DNA of 64,000 nt. Origin: Magnolia sinica. Taxonomy: Eukaryota; Streptophyta; Magnoliopsida; Magnoliales; Magnoliaceae. This document shows positions 33,739 to 44,405 of this stretch, piece after piece; positions within the stretch are counted from its first letter, which is position 1; each line of letters starts with the position of its first letter. The DNA lies in the NCBI RefSeq assembly GCF_029962835.1, contig NC_080577.1, positions 8,408,501 to 8,472,500 of the forward strand, written 5' to 3'. Both the position numbers and the translations under genes were made by a program. A model generated the notes under the pieces. The model saw nothing but the letters and a program-made list of their open reading frames with translations. It was not told the origin of the DNA and did no database searches.

Positions 33739-33812
33739 GGGAAGTTCCAACACTGTTCTTCAAGGTGCATGCTTCAATATGCATGACCCTCCTGGTGCCG
33801 TGGAGTTTTGGT
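33739..33812 (+). CDS. probable second exon of the FRS-like gene
   Basis: After TCTTCCAG, joining in phase with the previous exon (leftover GG) reads GSSNTVLQGACFNMHDPPGA. This looks like the end of FRS proteins and reads more naturally than the short tail VGVG-stop of the unspliced frame. The exon's 3' end (a donor near 33812, TTTTG|GTATTC) is a guess. Confidence 0.4.
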
Positions 33813-33990
33813 ATTCTGCTTGCTATTTTTTTTTTTTTCTTCTTTTTCTATTGCCATTTGTTGATGCTGGTCTCGTTGTGAGTGAGGAATATAGTTTTTT
33901 TGTTCTTATAGCGCCTCCCCCTCCCCCCCTCCCCCACATTTTTCTTCTGTTATTTTGTGGGAGTACGCGATGGCCTGAGAGCGGCAGTCA

Positions 33991-34072
33991 TCCAAACATT
34001 CATAGATTTACATAGTTACAGCTCTGGTTATCGTTTGAGGAACCTCCCTCTTATTGGTAATTTGGCATATGC

Positions 34073-34129
<57 letters not shown>

Positions 34130-34238
34130 TTCCAAACATTCATAGATTTACATAGTTACAGCTCTGGTTATCATTTGAGGAACCTCCCTCTTATTGGTAA
34201 TTTGGCATATGCCCATCTCTCTCTCTCTCTCTCTCTCA
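33991..34238 (+). repeat. tandem duplication with (CT)n spacer
   Basis: TCCAAACATTCATAGATTTA begins at 33991 and again at 34131. The ~85-bp units differ by about one base, and each ends in GCCCATCTCTCTC, the first followed by a long (CT)n (34076-34126). The near identity implies a recent event. Confidence 0.85.
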
Positions 34239-34399
34239 AATGCAAGTTATTGATCTATCTAGCTTTCTTGTTAGCTGTTGTCTTAAATGAGTGATCTGAT
34301 GGCAGTAGCAATTTTGGAAACATACAAACTGGCTAATCCTGGCATGTTTCAGTGGTACAGTTTACACTCTCAGATGTACAGTTCCCTTCAATGTAGGTA

Positions 34400-34560
34400 A
34401 TATTCGTTTCTTCAAAATTTCAGTCACCTCTCTCTCTCTAATTTTTTGTTTTTTTTTTTTAGAAGGAAAAAGAAGGTTGCAGATGAAGGTGGTGAGAATG
34501 CCCATTACCCTCCCCCCCCTCTCACTCTCTCTCTCTCTCTCTCTCATATGTTAAAATAGG
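34400..34560. repeat. CT-rich low-complexity stretch
   Basis: CT tracts at about 34425-34440 and 34510-34544 around a poly-T run; no gene. Confidence 0.6.
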
Positions 34561-34599
34561 ATATAGCTACAACATTCAACCATTTCCTCACAAGACTAA

Positions 34600-35110
34600 A
34601 CAAAATGTTTAATATGTTAAAATAGGATTGGCTCGGGCGCTACTGAAACCAAGGCTTAGATTACCAGCCGATACTCCTCTGAAGTTCATTTTCTTCACCT
34701 CCATAGGTGGTGGGGACCAAGGGACAGCAGTCTGTGGGTCTTTGGATGCTTCCTGCACGAATTCACACCAGTCTCTGTGAATATCTGACAGTGCCCGGTG
34801 AGTTTTTTGGCCAGGGATGTCCACTCTGAAACAGATCTTCTGATTTTGTCGATTAGAGAGCCCATACTCGCCTCTTCATCTCTGAAAATCTCTTCATTTC
34901 TTTATTTCCAAATCTCCCAACACTGCAAATGAGACGCGGTTCCACAAGGCTCTATTTTTCCGAATAAGGCCGCTACACCAGCTGGTGATGTCTTCACCCA
35001 CCGATTGTCTCATGACCCAGGAAACCTGAAACATCAAGAAGTGGCTCCACAAGGATGATGCCTCTGAACAATGAAGGAAAAGATGATTTCCATTTCCTTA
35101 CTGGCTAGCC
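34600..35110 (-). mobile_element. LINE fragment with RNase H-like segment
   Basis: The minus-strand frame at 34609-34824 reads VPWSPPPMEVKKMNFRGVSAGN, matching the W.PPP....K.NFDGAS.GN start of the RNase H domain carried by some plant L1 LINEs. The aspartate of the usual NFDG is replaced by R. Degraded zinc-domain-like sequence continues to about 35110. Confidence 0.55.
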
Positions 35111-36150
35111 CAAGCTCGATCCACGTCCGAAAAATAATCCGGAGCGTTGCCCATTCCTAGTGCATGTGACAATTTATGTGCCCGCAACCAGTCTGGCCTG
35201 GCCCATGATCACTTTCAAATGCTAAATGTGTAAAAATAAAATAGGGACACGAAACTCAAATGGGACTGAAGATATTTTAGTCCAAGTTAAATAAAAAAAC
35301 TGCCATTCTGATTCAAATCATCATGCATCTTATGTAACCCATGTACATCTCACATGACACATGTACATTAGTACATAACCTAAAAGGTCAAAATCTCGTT
35401 TCGAGAGACTCAGGTGAGCTTCCAGCAAGCTCTATGCCTCTCTTCGACACGTTTATTTTGACTGAACCATTGGCATGAGCCCACATATGAGCCCCATCAT
35501 TGATATATAATTAGATAATTTGTAATATATACATAATATATATGTATATAATATGTAATATAAACATATATAGTGTGTATGAGAGATATATGGGCACGGG
35601 CCAGATTGAGTTGGGTGGGGAAGCCCAAGCTTGGCCTAGAACTATTTGGGCTTTCATCGAAGCCTAAAAGATATGTCCAAACCTGACTCAAACACTCATC
35701 CAGCCCAAAAGCCCGTGGGCCAGCTCAGCCTGTGGACAGCCCTAGTCAAATCTTAGAGCTTTGCTAAGCCTACACACGTGTGCAAAACAGCTCCTGTACA
35801 TGCTTGTGCCAACATGGCACGTAGGTCCGAGATCTAATCCATTCATCAGAACTTGAGAAGGGCACCGATATATTGATGTCATTGCCCAAGAATCAGTTTG
35901 ATCCACTGGCTAGGTGGGCCACAGTTAGCAAAACAAATGAATGATTGTGAGACAGTTGGCAGAAGTTTTCCGACCCATCAGCCTGTTTCCCATATTGGGG
36001 CCCACCTGCTGAGTGCACTATAGTTATTTTTGGGAAAACTTCTACAAGGTCAGACCAACCTTATGGATGGATTGGATCATGGACCTACGTGCCATGCAGG
36101 CACATGTGTAGTGTGTGCATGAGTTGTATTGCACGTGTGTGGGCTTAAGG
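35110..36150. other. intergenic with hAT-like scraps
   Basis: 35130-35230 is similar to 51490-51600 (GTTGCCCAT, GTGACAATT, CCATGA(T/C)CACTT in the same order), so it is a dispersed repeat. A hAT-like right end (CTGTGGACAGCCCTAG) ends near 35745. 35505-35580 is an AT-rich TATATA tract. No gene. Confidence 0.4.
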
Positions 36151-36206
36151 TAATTTGTAATGGTAATGGTAGCCTTAATGGCTACCATTATTACCTTTAT
36201 GATATA

Positions 36207-36479
36207 GTGATGCAGGACAATTAACCACTTGCTCTAAAAGCTCGAACCGTTAGAGTACGGTGAATTAATCCCTTTATCTCATTGCCTAGGCCCTACATCT
36301 CATGGGTTAGGACCTCGGCCGAACCCCCCTCGTGGGCCCCAAGTCACATGGGTACCGCTTCACACGAGTCACCCGAGTCACACGGGTGGGGCCCGCGTCT
36401 CACGAGCCACTCGCCTCACACGGGTTACCCACTCCTACTGTGTCCCTGAGTCTCATAGGCCACCCTACTCGAGCTTGGT
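36207..36479. repeat. dispersed repeat inserted in a CGTTACGG element
   Basis: GATGCAGGACAATTAACCAC followed by TTGCTCTAAAAGCTCGAACC and several CACACGGG/CACGAGTC repeats. It separates two pieces of the CGTTACGG-type sequence (36150-36200 and 36480-36715), so it looks like an insertion. The leading motif is common in plant genomes (from memory); class unknown. Confidence 0.4.
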
Positions 36480-36715
36480 GTGAAAATGCCCCCACATTAT
36501 ATAGGCCGTAACAGACATTACGGTCTCTCTCTCTCTATTTTGAAAAAAAAATCCAAAAAATTTGTATCTGCCCCATAATGGACCATTATAGGGCTATAAT
36601 GGTATTTACGGGGACGGTTATAGAGGCTTACGGGTGATTTTTTTTCATAATGGCTGTTATGACCCTGGTTGCCACCATTATCTTTACATAATTTGGCCTC
36701 TACGGCCTTGTTAGT
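36480..36715. repeat. CCGTTACGG-type foldback repeat, copy 3
   Basis: GGCCGTAACAGACATTACGG at the left, an AT-rich core with GCCCCATAATGGACCATTA, and complementary words at the right (TGGCCTCTACGGCC). Inverted orientation relative to the copies at 3146 and 17597. Confidence 0.55.
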
Positions 36716-37736
36716 GCACACCATGGTGTGGGCTTAACAAATCTCCAAAACTTGTGTCAATAACCACTAGCCATAAGAACGGCAAGGATCTTGGTGGAGC
36801 CACTGATCTCCCCAAAGAAGCAGCAAACGGGCAGATTCTAAGGTAGTCACTGCATGAAAGAAAGAACGTCCTCGATGTGTTCCCTTCTGAGATCCTGCTG
36901 TCATCTTCTCTTGATTTGAGCTGCACATCATCCAGTATGTGTAGCGATGATTGAAGATCTTCTATCTCATCCTCCTTGAGATTTCTTCCGAGAAGAATAT
37001 CCTACTTTATTCTTCCCCCAACATAACACTGATCATGCATACAGCACAGTCCTCATTTTTTTAAAATTTTTTAAAATTTTTTTGTTGGGTTGAGACTGGA
37101 TCCTCTACAATGAAAAGCCTACAAAACATGACCATATGCATGTAAAAGGCATTCATGACTTCATGCCCATCTACAACTTTTTCATATACCTATAAAAACT
37201 TGCATGCTTGGTGTGGCCCATGTGATGATTGTATCGCCAAATTTTTGGAGCATCCCATTTTCATGGTGGGCCGATCCTGCTGGATGGGCTGGATGCCACT
37301 CACACATCACAGTGGGCCTACACCCAGCTAGCCGCATGAAATTCGCATCTACAACAGTTGCAGACGATGCCGGCTTTGTTTTATTTATGTCATTGTTCCT
37401 TCTTTCAGTTGTTTTTCTTTTTATGGTTGCTGGATTGCTCCGTTCTCTGTTTCCATTTTAATATTGGAGTAGTACTTCAATAGTGGCAGATTCCAAATTA
37501 GAGTATGAGAAGGTGCAGGAGAAATACAGCTTTTTTTTTTTCCTGCTGTAAATACTGTGAGAAAGACCTCTCTGTCTCTATCCCTCCAAATTCAGCTATT
37601 TTTTAGTAACCATCTTTTTTTTTTTTTTTTCAGGGCTTGATTTCTAGAGATGATATTCCATTCTTTTCTTGTTATATATTGATTTCGTTGTCCCCCCTCC
37701 AAATACGTAACTGCAAATTTTTTTGGCAGTACTTCA
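36716..37736. other. intergenic, nothing recognised
   Basis: The minus-strand frame at 36711-36926 has some amino-acid-like composition but no recognisable family. Poly-T runs at 37535 and 37615. No gene called. Confidence 0.4.
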
Positions 37737-38055
37737 GGGCCTGTTTGGTTTCCAATCTCCTGTGAAATGTAAAGTAAATGAGTCATTATTATCATTTTCA
37801 GTTGTTTGTTTAAGCAGGAATTATGGCTTGTAAATTGAGAGGCAAATACACACTTGTAAAGAAAATAGGTAAAGTAAATTGTAATTATTACAATTTTCAC
37901 ATTATAAAATTTCATTTTTACAATAATTTCTGGGTGAAACAAAAAATGTAGCAAAACCATCATTGCAGTAAAATGTAAATGATCACACCACACATTCACA
38001 AGAGTAAATAATCCATTTACCATTCACCATTATAATTGGGAAACCAAACAGGCCC
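37737..38055. mobile_element. MITE with GGGCCTGTTTGGTTTCC ends
   Basis: GGGCCTGTTTGGTTTCC at the left and its exact inverse GGAAACCAAACAGGCCC-type sequence at the right bound 319 bp. The ends are of the well-known plant Tourist/PIF-Harbinger type. The flanks share TCA, consistent with a 3-bp duplication. Non-coding; the 143-residue reverse frame inside is chance. A similar left end (GGCCATGTTTGGTTTC) starts near 38105 without a visible partner. Confidence 0.8.
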
Positions 38056-38344
38056 TCAAGGGTTCTTTGGCAACTTGGATTTGGAGGTAAATGGATGTAC
38101 TTCAGGCCATGTTTGGTTTCTCAAAATACTACAGTAACATGGAGTAAAACTCACATCATTACTCTCACCAACTGAGTAAACCAAGCTGTAAAATCATAGT
38201 AATCCGTTGGAATTATCATCCAAAGTGGAAATTGACCACACCACATGCAGTAAGGATTGAATGTCTGCCATTGAAAACTTCATGCGGCCCACAGAAGTGT
38301 TGGATGAAGCTGATATTTGGGGTGTATGGGCCTTTTAATCCTTC

Positions 38345-39608
38345 CAATAGGTCTCTGTTCTGGGCGGAATAGTCCTTTATTCAAGGAAAGTGGAGTCTTC
38401 CTTAGGTCCAAGGGGGGAGTTTAATGTAGTGCGTTTCTCCTACGAAGAGTTAAATGGAACCGGCGTCTCTGCCTTCATGAGAGCCTTTGCTGATTGGGTA
38501 GCCTCGCATGGATTGCTAGATCTTCCGATGTGATGGTGAAGTTCACGTGGTCACTGATGTCCCTTCTCGATCGGTTTCTTCTTTTGTCTGATTGGCTCCA
38601 TCAGTTTTTCTTTGCCCGTCAAAACGGGCTGCCAAAGCCTGTCTCAGACCATTGCCTAATCTTGCTTGAAACTAGGAAATTAACTGGGGCCCTAAACCTT
38701 TTAAGGTTTGAGCTGGCCTGGCTGGAAGTGGAAGGCTTCAGGGACCTAGTCACTGAATGGTGGTCTTCTTTCCGGATTATTGAGGGTACTTCGGGGTTTG
38801 TGCTGCACAAGAAACCTCAAATGCTTAAAGAGAAACTCAGATCTTGGCACTGGAAAATCTTTGGAAAGAGGGAGCTTGAAATGGCCTCCATTTTGGCTTC
38901 TATTCAGGAGTTCGACCTCCTCGAGGAGGTGGGGCAGCTGTCTGAGGTGGAGAAGGATGCCAGAACTGTTCTTTCCTCCTAGTATTGTGCGAGGATGAAA
39001 GCAGAAGAGATCAAATGCGTCAATGCTCAAGGGCCACTTGGCTAAAAGAAGGTGAACATATCACTAAATTCTTCCATTCCATGGCCAATGCTATGAGGCA
39101 GTCCAACTCTATCTCATCCATCTTTGTAGAAGATGTGATCCATTCAGATAATAACTCTATTACCTTTTCTTTTGTTACTTATTATTATTATTTTTTCTAA
39201 TTCGCTTTCCTCTGAAAATGTTCGCAGACCTCCCTAAGATAACCTCCTTTCCGGTCTTTATCAAAGGAGGATGTGGCATTCCAGGAGCGCCCCTTGATTG
39301 ACGAGGTGAAAGAAGCTTTGTGGGGCCTGGGGAGGGATAAAGCTTCTGGTCCGGACGGATTTCCTCTGGCATTTTTTCAGCTTTTTTGGGAATTAATTAA
39401 CTTGGATTTAATGACATTTATTTCAGACTTCTTTGAGCATAACAGATTGGCTACTGAATTGAGAAGCACCTTCGTTGCTCTCATCCTGAAGTTGAAAGGT
39501 GCCCAAAACGTGAAGGATTTCTATCCTATAGTCTCAGTGAAAGCCCCTACAAAATCTTCTCTAAAATTCTGAGTCAGAGGCTGAGAACTGTTATGTGCAA
39601 GATTGAAG
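38345..39608 (+). mobile_element. L1 LINE, ORF2 central part
   Basis: The order follows the L1 ORF2: end of the endonuclease region (about 38400-38690), linker with WHWKIFGKRELEMASILASI (38830-38920), then the N-terminal reverse-transcriptase motif LGRDKASGPDGFPLAFFQ (39320-39385) and LILKLKGAQNVKDFYPI. Broken by several frame changes, with neither 5' end nor poly(A). Its right edge coincides with the start of the duplicated segment, so the 3' part was cut away there. Confidence 0.75.
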
Positions 39609-39619
39609 TGGGATACACT

Positions 39620-40500
39620 ATAGGAAAAATTAGAGATTAAACGACCACCATTGAAACATTCATGTGGCTACAAAAGTTTTGTATCATGCTAAGTTATTTA
39701 TGTTTTCAGTTCACCCCAGTGGGAATGACCTTATAAACGGTTTGGATGGCATATACACATCAAGGTGGACCCAGAAAAGCTTCAACAGTAGGTATTTCTA
39801 TCCACACCTTTTACTCTCGTGTGGCCTCCTGGTGTTTTTAATCCTCCTTAGTTTTGTTCTCATATCTGGGAAAGGGGTGGACGGGGTGGATCCATCACAA
39901 ACATCTCATATCCAGCGAATCACTTTGGCAAGCCATCCGCGTCCCAGGAGACCCCTAACCAGCGACGTTGGTGAGACCCTTGGCCCCGCCTTGATGTGTT
40001 CATCATATATCAACGCCGCTTATCTATTTTTCCAGATTATTTTATTATCCATCCACAAAAATGAAGCACAAAAAAATTTCAGGTGGACCACACCATCAGA
40101 ATCAGTGTTCATTGAACGCTCACCATTAAAAACTTCCTAGCGTCCACCATAACGTTTGTTGAACATTCAACCTGTTGATAAGGTCATATAGATCTGGATG
40201 AGAGGAAAAAAGCCAATATCAGCTTGACCTAGAACTTCTTTGGCTCATGGAAGTTTTTTAATGGCCAGTAACCATTGTTTCCTGTGTTGTGGTCCACCTA
40301 AAATTTGAATATAGTTTATTTTTAGGATCATTGGCTAAAATAAACTTTAAAAATAGATGAACAGCGTGGATATACAATAAAAACATCTCGGTGGGTCCCT
40401 ACGGCTAGGATCTCACCCACGTCGCTGGTTCCGGGTCTCGCCAACAGTGACTGAATACCTAATCCGCGATTAAAAAAAAAAAATACAGGTCGTGTTTTCT
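39620..40500. mobile_element. GTGGGCCC foldback MITE copies (shared by A and B)
   Basis: The family blocks (GGAATGACCTTATAAACGG, CATCAAGGTGGACCC, AAACTTCCTAG, CAGCTTGACCTAGAACTTC, CATCTCGGTGGGTCCC) run through this interval, probably as two merged copies. The same blocks occur in copy B at 58630-59500, so they predate the duplication. Confidence 0.55.
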
Positions 40501-40883
40501 GTAGTGAGGCGCTCGCCACCTTTGACCGTGGTGTAAAGAATCAATGAGGCCCACCTTGATGTATTTGTTTTATCCACGCCGTCCATTCGTTTTTCCAGCT
40601 CATTTTAGTTCATCAGATCAAACTTGAAGTATATACCGAGCTCAAATGGACCACACCACAGGAAAAAGTAGAAATTGAACGCACACCATTCAAAATTTTC
40701 CATGGGCCACCGAAGTTTTGTATCAAGCTGATATTTATTATTTCCCTTCATCAATGTCTACGTGACCTCATGAGCAGGTTGGGTGACAAATAAATATCAC
40801 TGTGGGGCCTAGTAAAGTTTCAACGGTAGGCCCACGGGTACTTCACACCACGTTGAACAGTGGTGAGCGCCTCACTGCCCAAT

Positions 40884-42552
40884 GAGAAATTTCCCACTGT
40901 ACGACCCATTTATGGCCCGTTCCCCTTTTTAAGCCTAAGCCCACTTATTTTTAGCTCCAGCCCCGGCTGTACGGACAGCTTTTTCACATGTCGAAATTGC
41001 CTGGATTGCGTACTGAGTAAACTCTGTGGGGTTCACCATGATCTATGTATTTTATCCACTCCGTCCATCCATTTTATCAAAAATAAAAATATCCAAGCTC
41101 AAATGCACCACAGCACATGAAACGGTATAAATTGCACATATACCATTGAAAAATCCTTGAGTGTCAAAGATTTTTGGGATTAATTTTATATTTGTTTTTC
41201 CCCTTCATCCATGTCTTTGTGGACTTATTAACAGGTTGGATGACAAATAGACATCACTGTGGAGCCTAAAAAGGTTTCAATGATGGAAATCATTGTTCCA
41301 CTGTTTCCTGCAGTATGATCCACTTGAGATTTTGGATATGCTTCAACTTTGGGCTCAACCCATTAAATGAGCTGAAAAAACGTATGAACGGTATGGATAA
41401 ACCACTTATTTTCACGGTGGGCCCAACTTAATTTACTCAGTATGATAAGAGCCTATCGATTAAAACCGTAGGCTCAACTGAGTAAGTCAGTAGGCAACTG
41501 CTATTTCAAAAACGTAATTTCTTATGAACGGTATGGATAAACCACTTATTTTCACGGTGGGCCCAACTTAATTTACTCAGTATGATAAGAGCCTACTGAG
41601 TAACTCAGTAGGCAACTGCTGGAACGGTATAAATTTTATCAGATAATTTTATGGCATGGGACCAAAAATTAAAATATCCAAGCTCAAATGCACCACACCA
41701 CATGAAACGGTATAAATTGCACATATACCGTTGAAAAATTCTAGAGTGTCAAAGATTTTTTGGATAAATTTTATATTTGTTTTTCCCCTTCATCCATGTC
41801 TTTGTGGACTTATTAACAGGTTGGATGACAAATAGACATCATGCAACTGCTTTTTCAAAAACACAATGTCTTGAAGCTAAGGGCAAACTTATAGCTACCG
41901 ATTAAAACCGTATCTATCATAATTCATAGTTATAAAATCCTCCCCAAAAAATAAAACTCAAATCGGAGTGGACTTGCTGAACTGGCAGCCACCCCCACCC
42001 CCGCAATTACCATGCTGCTTTGAACTATGCATTGAAACCTTTTTAGGATCATAGAAGTTTTAGATCATTGTGAAATTTGTTTTTTCTCTTCATTTAGGTC
42101 TTTATGACCTTATGAATAGATTGGATGGAAAATAAATGTTATAGTGGGCCCTACAAAATTTTTAACGGTGAAAATCAATTTTCCCGCTACTCTTTATGAT
42201 GGGTCCAGTTGATCTTTGGATACGATTTTTTTTTTTTTTTGTTGAATAATGCTCCAAACGGTGAATAATGCTCCAAAATGATCTCGAAATATGGATGAAC
42301 TTTGTGAATATAATAAATACATAACTGTGGCCTACGTAAATTTGATCTCTTTTGAACGTACAACTCAAAGTTCGAGGAGCGTTAGCGCTCGACTCGAGCA
42401 CCAGCCGATCCGCTTCGGAAAGGAATAAGCAGGGACATTTTCGACTGACAAAAGCTGTCCGTACATGCTGGGGCTTTTTGCCGGGAGCTAAAAATAATTT
42501 GGGCTTAAAAAAGGGTTGGGCCATAAATGGCTCGTAGAGTTGGAAATTTCTC
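40884..42552. mobile_element. non-autonomous Mutator-like element with 9-bp TSD
   Basis: The ends are perfect inverses for 11 bp (GAGAAATTTCC / GGAAATTTCTC), and the arms stay similar for about 120 bp (GACCCATTTATGGCCC against GAGCCATTTATGGCCC; TTTTTAGCTCC; TGTACGGACAGCTTTT in both). It is flanked by CTGCCCAAT at 40875-40883 and again at 42553-42561, a perfect 9-bp duplication. Copy B of the segment has a single CTGCCCAAT (about 59896), i.e. the empty site. 1669 bp, no transposase frame. The interior has its own repeats: about 75 bp at 41380-41455 recurs at 41520-41597, and 41086-41260 recurs at about 41669-41840. It ends 249 bp before the ATG of the GDSL gene. Confidence 0.93.
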
Positions 42553-42591
42553 CTGCCCAATCCACGTCCACCGCCACGGATAATATACATA

Positions 42592-42768
42592 ATGAGTCCG
42601 GATCCTCTGTTATCTCGTCAACAGAGATTTCCTGATATCCTAATCCTCATTGGTCCATGTCACAACTCGCTAAAAAAAATTAAAAAAATTAAAAAAAAGC
42701 TACGGACGCCAAACCATTAGGGTAACAGGAAATCCCTGTTGACCAGATAATAGAGGATCCCGACTCAT
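42592..42768. mobile_element. small foldback MITE in the GDSL-A promoter
   Basis: ATGAGTCCGGATCCTCTGTT at the left pairs with the reverse complement of the right end (ATGAGTCGGGATCCTCTATT) over about 41 bp. 177 bp long with an A-rich centre. A more diverged version seems present in copy B (about 59930-60055), so it may predate the duplication. Confidence 0.65.
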
Positions 42769-42775
42769 ATATATT
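42765..42775 (+). promoter_or_regulatory. possible TATA box of GDSL-A
   Basis: CATATATATTTT lies about 30 bp upstream of the ATG, which would imply a very short leader. Copy B lacks this exact stretch. Weak call. Confidence 0.3.
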
Positions 42776-42801
42776 TTCCTTTGTGTCTTCCTTCCTCCAA
42801 A

Positions 42802-43719
42802 ATGGCCTTCTCCTCCCCATTTATCTTCTTCAACCTCAGTCTCTTGATCACCATCTTCCTCTCATTCTGCGGGACTGATCCCGTGTCGAGCTGTTACACC
42901 TCCATTTTCAGTTTCGGCGACTCTCTCACCGACACCGGAAACTACCTCTACATCTACAACTCTTCCAACATCGGCAATTTCCCCTATGGAGAGACTTACT
43001 TCCACCATCCAACCGGCCGATGCTCTGATGGACGTGTACTCGTCGATTTCATTGGTATATACATCCATAAAAATGCATGCATTTCTACATATACCTAAAT
43101 TGCATACTTACATACGCGTTTTGTATCTGATTGAGGGGTTTGTTTTTTGATGTTCGAGAGCACAGCTCAAGCATTTGGACTTCCTTTGCTTCCACCATAT
43201 CTCGCATGTTCGGACGGTCGAGATCTTCGGCAGGGAGCGAATTTTGCTGTCGCGGGGGCCACTGCGATCGATGCCGCCTTCTTCGAAGAGAGGAAGATTG
43301 GAGGGGTGATTGCAAACGTATCTTTGGGAGATCAGCTCTCGTGGTTCAAAGGACTGTTGCCTTCTCTTTGCCACTCACCATCAGGTAAGTCGGATATTTG
43401 ACTCGCGTGGGTCAACTCAGTTATGGTTTAGTAATAAAAAGGAGTGACTGACTCGGTAATTAAATTGGTCTCGTTTGGTGAAGATGCCACTGGCCAGGCC
43501 CACTGTGTCAACTCCACGTCTTGACCACAAAATTATTTGCCGGGAGTTCTGTGATACTCCGGCAGCGTATGATGCTTTATACGCAGGCACTCAGAAATCG
43601 TATACATGGTATATGTTAACTCAAATTAAAACGACTGGATTGTGGATCCTCCTGCTATTAATTTACTATCAGAATATAAGTTTGATTGAACAATTCAAAC
43701 TTCCAATTTATTGACACTT

Positions 43720-43783
<64 letters not shown>

Positions 43784-44325
43784 AAAAGGTTCTATACGGT
43801 TGAGCTCATGGGAACTCCCCATGAGGTCAAGCTATGTGGGCCCCACCATGATGTATGTCGAACATCTACCCCATTAGTCAGATGCACCATTCCATGGTGG
43901 GGATAGGGCTTAAAAATCAAGTCAATCCGTGACTTGTGCAGGCCACAGCACATACAAAAGTTGAGAGGGTTACCCTCCATTAAAACATTCATAATCATTT
44001 TTTGGGCTCACCGAGATGTGGTTCATAAATCCAGCCCATCCATTATGTGTGTCCCACTTGGATGAGGGTTTAGACCAAGTTTCAGACGCATCCAAATTTC
44101 AGGTGGGCCCTACGAAGTGTTTTATATGTTTTAGGCATGTCTTCACGTAATTTTAGATGGTATGGACCACTGGAGTTCCGTTTCCGGCTGATTTTTGGCA
44201 TATCCCATAATTTAAAGGGGACCTATCAAATGCATGGTATTGATGTTCGACATACATCATGGTGTGGCCCACACAGCTTGACGTCATGGGGAGTTCCCAT
44301 GAGCTCGACCATATAGAACCTTTTC

Positions 44326-44405
<80 letters not shown>

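Noticed and set aside
36711-36926. possible protein-coding exon on the minus strand
   Set aside because: Balanced composition but no recognisable domain, no splice partners, and repeats on both sides.
37592-38023. 143-codon reverse open frame
   Set aside because: It covers a Tourist-type MITE and reads through its inverted ends; composition is AT-driven.
42162-42590. 142-codon reverse open frame
   Set aside because: It lies inside and across the end of the Mutator-like element; no transposase or other domain.
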